A DNA stretch of 64,000 nt from Flavobacterium sp. N2820 (GTDB lineage Bacteria > Bacteroidota > Bacteroidia > Flavobacteriales > Flavobacteriaceae): assembly GCF_025947285.1 (NCBI RefSeq), contig NZ_CP110008.1:2619001-2683000 (forward strand). The letters run 5' to 3'. Positions 60,750 through 64,000 of this stretch are shown here, in pieces (within the stretch, counting starts at the first letter, position 1; the number at the start of each line of letters is the position of its first letter). The translations under genes were made by a program, and so were the position numbers. Below the pieces are notes generated by a model. It was given only the letters and a program-made list of their open reading frames with translations, was not told where the DNA came from and searched no databases.

Positions 60750-61143
60750 AAAAGTTTTACTTTCCGAATTAAAATTTAAAGCGGTTAGAAGTAGTGGTGC
60801 TGGAGGTCAAAATGTTAATAAAGTGTCTTCAAAAGTGGTTTTGAGCTTTGATTTAGGTAATTCTTTGGGTTTAACCCATGATGAAAAAGAACTTTTGCTA
60901 ACTAAAATTGCAACTAAATTAACACAAGAAAACATTCTTATTCTCACATCCGAAGAAGATAGAAGTCAACTTAAAAACAAAGAAGTTGTTGTCAAAAAAT
61001 TCTTAAAAGTTATTGAAAACGGCTTAAAAATACCAAAAGAACGTAAAGAAACGAGAATCCCAAGAGCGGTTAAAGAAAAACGACTCAGTACCAAAAAAGT
61101 AATCGGGCTTCTAAAACAAAATCGAAAAAAGCCAAACTTTTAA
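60742..61143 (+). CDS. arfB: Peptidyl-tRNA hydrolase ArfB-like ribosome rescue factor
   Basis: A 133-residue class-I-release-factor-like protein with the catalytic GGQ motif (RSSGAGGQNVNKVSSKVVLS) and a basic C-terminal tail (KEKRLSTKKVIGLLKQNRKK) that enters the empty mRNA channel of stalled ribosomes. It overlaps the fusion gene by 8 bases. The stop codon lies inside an AAACTTTT repeat that continues to 61157. Confidence 0.94.
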   Translation: MDKKVLLSELKFKAVRSSGAGGQNVNKVSSKVVLSFDLGNSLGLTHDEKELLLTKIATKLTQENILILTSEEDRSQLKNKEVVVKKFLKVIENGLKIPKERKETRIPRAVKEKRLSTKKVIGLLKQNRKKPNF

Positions 61144-61165
61144 ACTTTTAAACTTGCAACTTTAA
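61134..61165. repeat. 8-bp AAACTTTT repeat at the arfB stop and TPP promoter
   Basis: AAACTTTT, AAACTTTT, AAACTTGC, AACTTTAAACT head to tail. It includes the arfB stop and the TTG (61154-61156) of the downstream promoter. Confidence 0.8.
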
Positions 61166-61185
61166 ACTAAAGAGTTATATCTTTG
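61154..61185 (+). promoter_or_regulatory. Promoter of the TPP-riboswitch transcript
   Basis: TTG (61154-61156), a 21-base spacer and TATCTTTG (61178-61185). The expected start near 61191 coincides with the riboswitch 5' end. Confidence 0.75.
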
Positions 61186-61190
61186 CCATG

Positions 61191-61272
61191 TCTCAAAGGG
61201 GTGCTCAAAATATCGAGCTGAGATCATACCCATAGAACCTAGAACAGGTAATGCTGTTTAGGGAATTGAAAA
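61191..61272 (+). promoter_or_regulatory. TPP riboswitch (THI element)
   Basis: The conserved core is visible in order: AGGGGTGCTC, the pyrimidine-sensing GCTGAGATCATACCC, GAACCT, AGGTAATGCTG and the closing AGGGAATTGA. P1 is formed by TCAA (61193-61196) and TTGA (61266-61269). It lies 110 bases ahead of a TonB receptor gene, so it should shut that gene off when thiamine pyrophosphate is abundant. Confidence 0.93.
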
Positions 61273-61280
61273 TAATTTTT

Positions 61281-61304
61281 GTCATTCTGAACTTGTTTCA
61301 GAAT
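61281..61304. repeat. REP-like GTCATTCTGAA palindrome in the leader
   Basis: ATTCTGAA (61284-61291) and TTCAGAAT (61297-61304) form an 8-bp hairpin; with the GTC in front this matches the GTCATnCTGAA core near 1280. It sits between the riboswitch and the receptor gene. Confidence 0.6.
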
Positions 61305-61382
61305 CTAATCTTTATTTTTAGAGTATCAAATTTAATTTTTAACCAAGAGTAATTGCCCCTTTTATTCGTATCTATTTTACGA

Positions 61383-63572
61383 ATGAAAACTTTACCCAAA
61401 AAAAGTACAAGGTACAAAGTACGATGTACAAAGACTTATTTAAGTCTATTTTCTATTTTCTTTTCTCTATTTTCTTTCTCTCAAGAAGCGCAGAAAGACA
61501 CTACAAAAGTCACACAGCTAAAAGAAGTTATAGTATCTTCGGTTAGAGCAAAGGACAAAAATCCAATCACTTACACTAATGTTACTGCCGCAGAAATTGC
61601 CCCACGCAATTTAGGACAAGACATTCCTGTTTTATTAAATTATTTGCCTTCTGTAGTTACTACAACCGATGCTGGAAATGGTGTAGGTTATACCTACATG
61701 AGAGTTCGTGGTTCCGATGGTTCTCGAATCAATGTAACTTTAAACGGAGTTCCATTTAACGATAGTGAAAGTCAAGGAACATTTTTTGTGAATTTACCCG
61801 ATTTTGCTTCTTCATTAGAAAGCGTTCAGTTGCAACGTGGTGTAGGAACTTCAACTAATGGAGCCGGAGCTTTTGGCGCGAGTTTAAACATGCAAACCAA
61901 ATCGTTTCAAGAAAAAGCCTATGCTGAGGTTTCAAATTCAGCGGGAAGTTTTGCAACTCGAAAACACACTTTAGCTTTTGGAACGGGCTTGCACAATAAT
62001 TTTGAAATGAATGCTCGAATTTCAAATATTGCCTCTGACGGATTTATTGATAGAGCTTCTTCTAATATGTTTGGCTACTTTTTTAATGCCAATTACATCA
62101 CCGAAAAATCGCAAGTAAAATTTTTAGCTTTTGGTGGGAAAGAAAAAACCTATCAAGCTTGGTATGGCATTGAAGATGTTGATAAATTAAAAAACGACCG
62201 AACATTCAATCCAGCAGGAATGTATACAGATGAATTTGGAAACACACAATTCTACGATAATGAAACCGATAATTATTGGCAAAATCATTTTCAATTGCAT
62301 TGGTCTGAAAAGTGGTCTGAAAAGTGGATTTCAAATGCAGCACTACATTATACCATCGGTAAAGGTTATTTTGAGCAATACAGAGAAGATGAAAATTTAG
62401 CCGACTATAATTTACCTGATTTCAATGGAAATTCGACTTCAGATTTAGTTAGAAAACGTTGGTTAGAAAATGATTTCTTTGGTGCCACCTTTTCCTTAAA
62501 TTATAGATCTCCAAAAACGGATTTTTTAATAGGCGGAGCAGCCAATCGTTATTTAGGAAAGCATTTTGGAGAAGTAGTTTGGACGCAAAATTACATCCCA
62601 AATCAAAACCGATATTATGATGATTTCGGAAACAAAGATGATGTAAATTTCTATACTAAAGCATCATATAATATCACAAACAAACTGAATTTATTTACCG
62701 ATTTGCAATATCGAATGGTGTTTTATGAAGCAACAAGCGTTAAGTTTTCTGATGTAAATGATACATTTCGATTTTTTAATCCTAAAGCAGGTTTGAGCTA
62801 TCAATTGAATGCTAAAAATTCATTTTATGGGTATTTCGGAATCGCAAATAAAGAACCAAGACGTGATGATTATGAAAACGGAAGTGTAAAACCAGAACGT
62901 TTATTTGATTATGAATTGGGTTGGAAATACACTACTCAAAAAGTAAAAATTAGTGCCAACGCATTTTATATGAATTATAAAGACCAATTGGTTTTAACTG
63001 GAGCTTTGAATGATGTGGGTTCGCCAATTTTTACCAATAGTGGAAAAAGTTATAGAGTAGGATTAGAAGTGGAGTCATCAATTGCAATTACTAGTAAATT
63101 AATTTTAAATCCAAACGTAACTTTGAGCCAAAACAAAAACCAAGATTTCTACTTTCAACGAGATGGTGTTTTGCAAAACTTAGGCAATACAGACATTGCG
63201 TTTTCTCCAAACTTAGTAATAGGAAATCGCCTGACTTTTTTACCCATTAAGGATTTTCAAATTTCGGTTTTATCCAAATTTGTAAGCGAGCAATACATGG
63301 GAAATATTGATTCAGAGCAATCTAAATTAGACGCTTACTTTGTGAATGATTTGAATGTTAATTACGAATGGAAGTTAAATAAAGCCATTAAATCAATTGT
63401 TTTTTCAGGATTGGTGAATAATATTTTCGATTTAGAATATGAATCAAACGGATATTTCTATACCTACGATGACGATTGGAGTAGTCCAGGAAACGTTACC
63501 ACAGTTGAAGGAACAGGATATTATCCACAAGCCGGAATAAACTTTCTTCTAGGGATGAGTTTAAAATTTTAG
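61383..63572 (+). CDS. TonB-dependent receptor under TPP riboswitch control (probable thiamine uptake)
   Basis: A 729-residue outer-membrane receptor. Signal peptide hydrophobic core at about 20-34 (LSLFSIFFSLFSFSQ), plug domain (about 40-170; LKEVIVSSVRAKDKNPITYT, YMRVRGSDGSRINVTLNGVP), and barrel to the terminal strand INFLLGMSLKF. No carboxypeptidase-like N-terminal domain. The riboswitch at 61191 makes thiamine or its derivatives the likely ligand. ATG 61383 is chosen over TTG 61353. Residues 8-17 are encoded by a 7-bp tandem repeat (61405-61433). No thiamine synthesis gene is adjacent in the window. Confidence 0.92.
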   Translation: MKTLPKKSTRYKVRCTKTYLSLFSIFFSLFSFSQEAQKDTTKVTQLKEVIVSSVRAKDKNPITYTNVTAAEIAPRNLGQDIPVLLNYLPSVVTTTDAGNGVGYTYMRVRGSDGSRINVTLNGVPFNDSESQGTFFVNLPDFASSLESVQLQRGVGTSTNGAGAFGASLNMQTKSFQEKAYAEVSNSAGSFATRKHTLAFGTGLHNNFEMNARISNIASDGFIDRASSNMFGYFFNANYITEKSQVKFLAFGGKEKTYQAWYGIEDVDKLKNDRTFNPAGMYTDEFGNTQFYDNETDNYWQNHFQLHWSEKWSEKWISNAALHYTIGKGYFEQYREDENLADYNLPDFNGNSTSDLVRKRWLENDFFGATFSLNYRSPKTDFLIGGAANRYLGKHFGEVVWTQNYIPNQNRYYDDFGNKDDVNFYTKASYNITNKLNLFTDLQYRMVFYEATSVKFSDVNDTFRFFNPKAGLSYQLNAKNSFYGYFGIANKEPRRDDYENGSVKPERLFDYELGWKYTTQKVKISANAFYMNYKDQLVLTGALNDVGSPIFTNSGKSYRVGLEVESSIAITSKLILNPNVTLSQNKNQDFYFQRDGVLQNLGNTDIAFSPNLVIGNRLTFLPIKDFQISVLSKFVSEQYMGNIDSEQSKLDAYFVNDLNVNYEWKLNKAIKSIVFSGLVNNIFDLEYESNGYFYTYDDDWSSPGNVTTVEGTGYYPQAGINFLLGMSLKF
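61405..61433 (+). repeat. 7-bp GTACAAA tandem repeat inside the receptor's leader region
   Basis: GTACAAG, GTACAAA, GTACGAT, GTACAAA, G: four heptamers in the first 20 codons of the receptor gene. The unit is not a multiple of three. Confidence 0.85.
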
Positions 63573-63590
63573 TTAAATGTAGTTAAGTTG

Positions 63591-63626
63591 AAAAAAGCCT
63601 GAAAATATATACTTTCAGGCTTTTTT
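63591..63626. terminator. Bidirectional terminator at the end of the receptor gene
   Basis: AAAAAAGCCTGAAA (63591-63604) and TTTCAGGCTTTTTT (63613-63626) pair with A and T runs on both sides. It serves both convergent genes. Confidence 0.85.
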
Positions 63627-63627
63627 A

Positions 63628-64000
63628 TTAGTTGTAAACACGTAACGAAACTGCATCAATTTGTTCTACACGATATTGTTTCATAGGATATTGCATTCCG
63701 GCAGCTTGACCAGTAAACAAACTATAAGAAGCACCATCACAACCGCAAACAGCATTAATGCCGCTTAAAGTCATAGTCGAACAACCACTTAATGCCTGAT
63801 TTGGGCAAGCAGCGTCAAAAGCAACATAACTTCCGCCAGTATTGAAAACAAAAATTCCTCTAACGCCAGCACTACCATTATTAATATAAACGGCATTGCT
63901 TGGAAATTGTAAATTACTGTATTGAGGCAACGACATATTAATATTTAAACTAAAACCATAATTAGGTAAATACGGATTGTTATTGCTGAAATTTTCTTTA
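63628..64000 (-). CDS. Rieske-like fold protein lacking histidine ligands (partial; N-terminus outside window)
   Basis: The frame is open to the window end, so the N-terminus is missing; the reading continues upstream of the ATG at 63936 as KENFSNNNPYLPNYGFSLNI. The visible part looks like a Rieske [2Fe-2S] fold (IFVFNTGGSYVAFDAACPNQ, NAVCGCDGASYSLFTGQAAG). The usual CPHxG and CPCHG boxes read CPNQ and CGCDG, with the two His replaced by Asn and Asp, so ordinary Rieske cluster binding is doubtful. Other flavobacterial proteins of this type start with a lipoprotein signal, in my recollection. Confidence 0.75.
   Translation of the reverse strand, partial: KENFSNNNPYLPNYGFSLNINMSLPQYSNLQFPSNAVYINNGSAGVRGIFVFNTGGSYVAFDAACPNQALSGCSTMTLSGINAVCGCDGASYSLFTGQAAGMQYPMKQYRVEQIDAVSLRVYN

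Overview
The window is a chromosomal stretch from a low-GC member of the Bacteroidota, most likely a Flavobacterium or a close relative in the Flavobacteriaceae. This rests on the protein families present (type IX secretion sorting domains, TonB-dependent receptors with carboxypeptidase-like N-terminal domains, DUF4271, DUF4296, DUF6252, DUF4301, PcrB-type GGGP synthase, S16 with a long Ala/Glu tail). It also rests on repeated promoters of the Bacteroidota type TTG-N(18-21)-TAnnTTTG. No sequence search was run, so family names come from recognising motifs and overall protein pattern. I see no insertion sequence, prophage, CRISPR array or rRNA. There is one tRNA (Asp), one TPP riboswitch and no gene-free stretch above 300 bases.

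Layout. 1-7000: the C-terminal half of leuS, a small membrane protein, a YugP-type zinc protease, an Lrp regulator with saccharopine dehydrogenase, a DUF423 protein and pckA. 7000-14500: hemD and DUF4271 divergent from a polyprenol-phosphate glycosyltransferase, dihydroorotase and DUF4296 run; then an epimerase, tyrS and a LuxE-like enzyme. 14600-22900: a secretion and uptake island. It holds two T9SS cargo proteins (one only a signal peptide plus sorting domain), a beta-helix-like lipoprotein and a TonB receptor, divergent from a PhoB/PhoR-like two-component system. 22900-33400: a glycosyltransferase, an LpxH-like phosphoesterase, trmB, a LysE transporter, an alkyltransferase-like protein, a YceI-porin-YceI cluster, Mrp and NifU (Fe-S assembly), a ferredoxin reductase/ferredoxin pair and DUF3050. 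33500-42600: glutaryl-CoA dehydrogenase, the trmN6-rimM-rpsP group, a DUF6252 lipoprotein, dnaE with a fused proofreading exonuclease, and trxA. 42700-49300: DUF58, tRNA-Asp, an outer-membrane barrel, DUF456, a TonB-C protein, a GT2 enzyme, a frameshifted LPG-synthase-like membrane protein and ruvC. 49400-56600: a lineage-specific lipoprotein, hemW, small enzymes, DUF4407 and ahcY. 56600-64000: a PPTase / GGGP synthase / pnuC / NR-kinase-DUF4301 fusion / arfB run, then a TPP-riboswitch-controlled TonB receptor and a degenerate Rieske-like protein cut by the window end.

Most of the window is ordinary core genome. The less ordinary signals are as follows. Short-phrase tandem repeats (7, 8 or about 10 bp) recur between genes, supply promoter elements, and in two cases lie inside coding sequence where a slip would shift the frame. 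One membrane-protein gene is broken at an A7 slippery heptamer directly before the stop. Eleven-bp-spaced TTAC repeats sit between the TonB receptor and the PhoB-like regulator. FNR-like palindromes are shared by the YceI/porin cluster and the ferredoxin reductase operon. A T9SS cargo protein has no cargo domain. A nicotinamide riboside kinase is fused to DUF4301.
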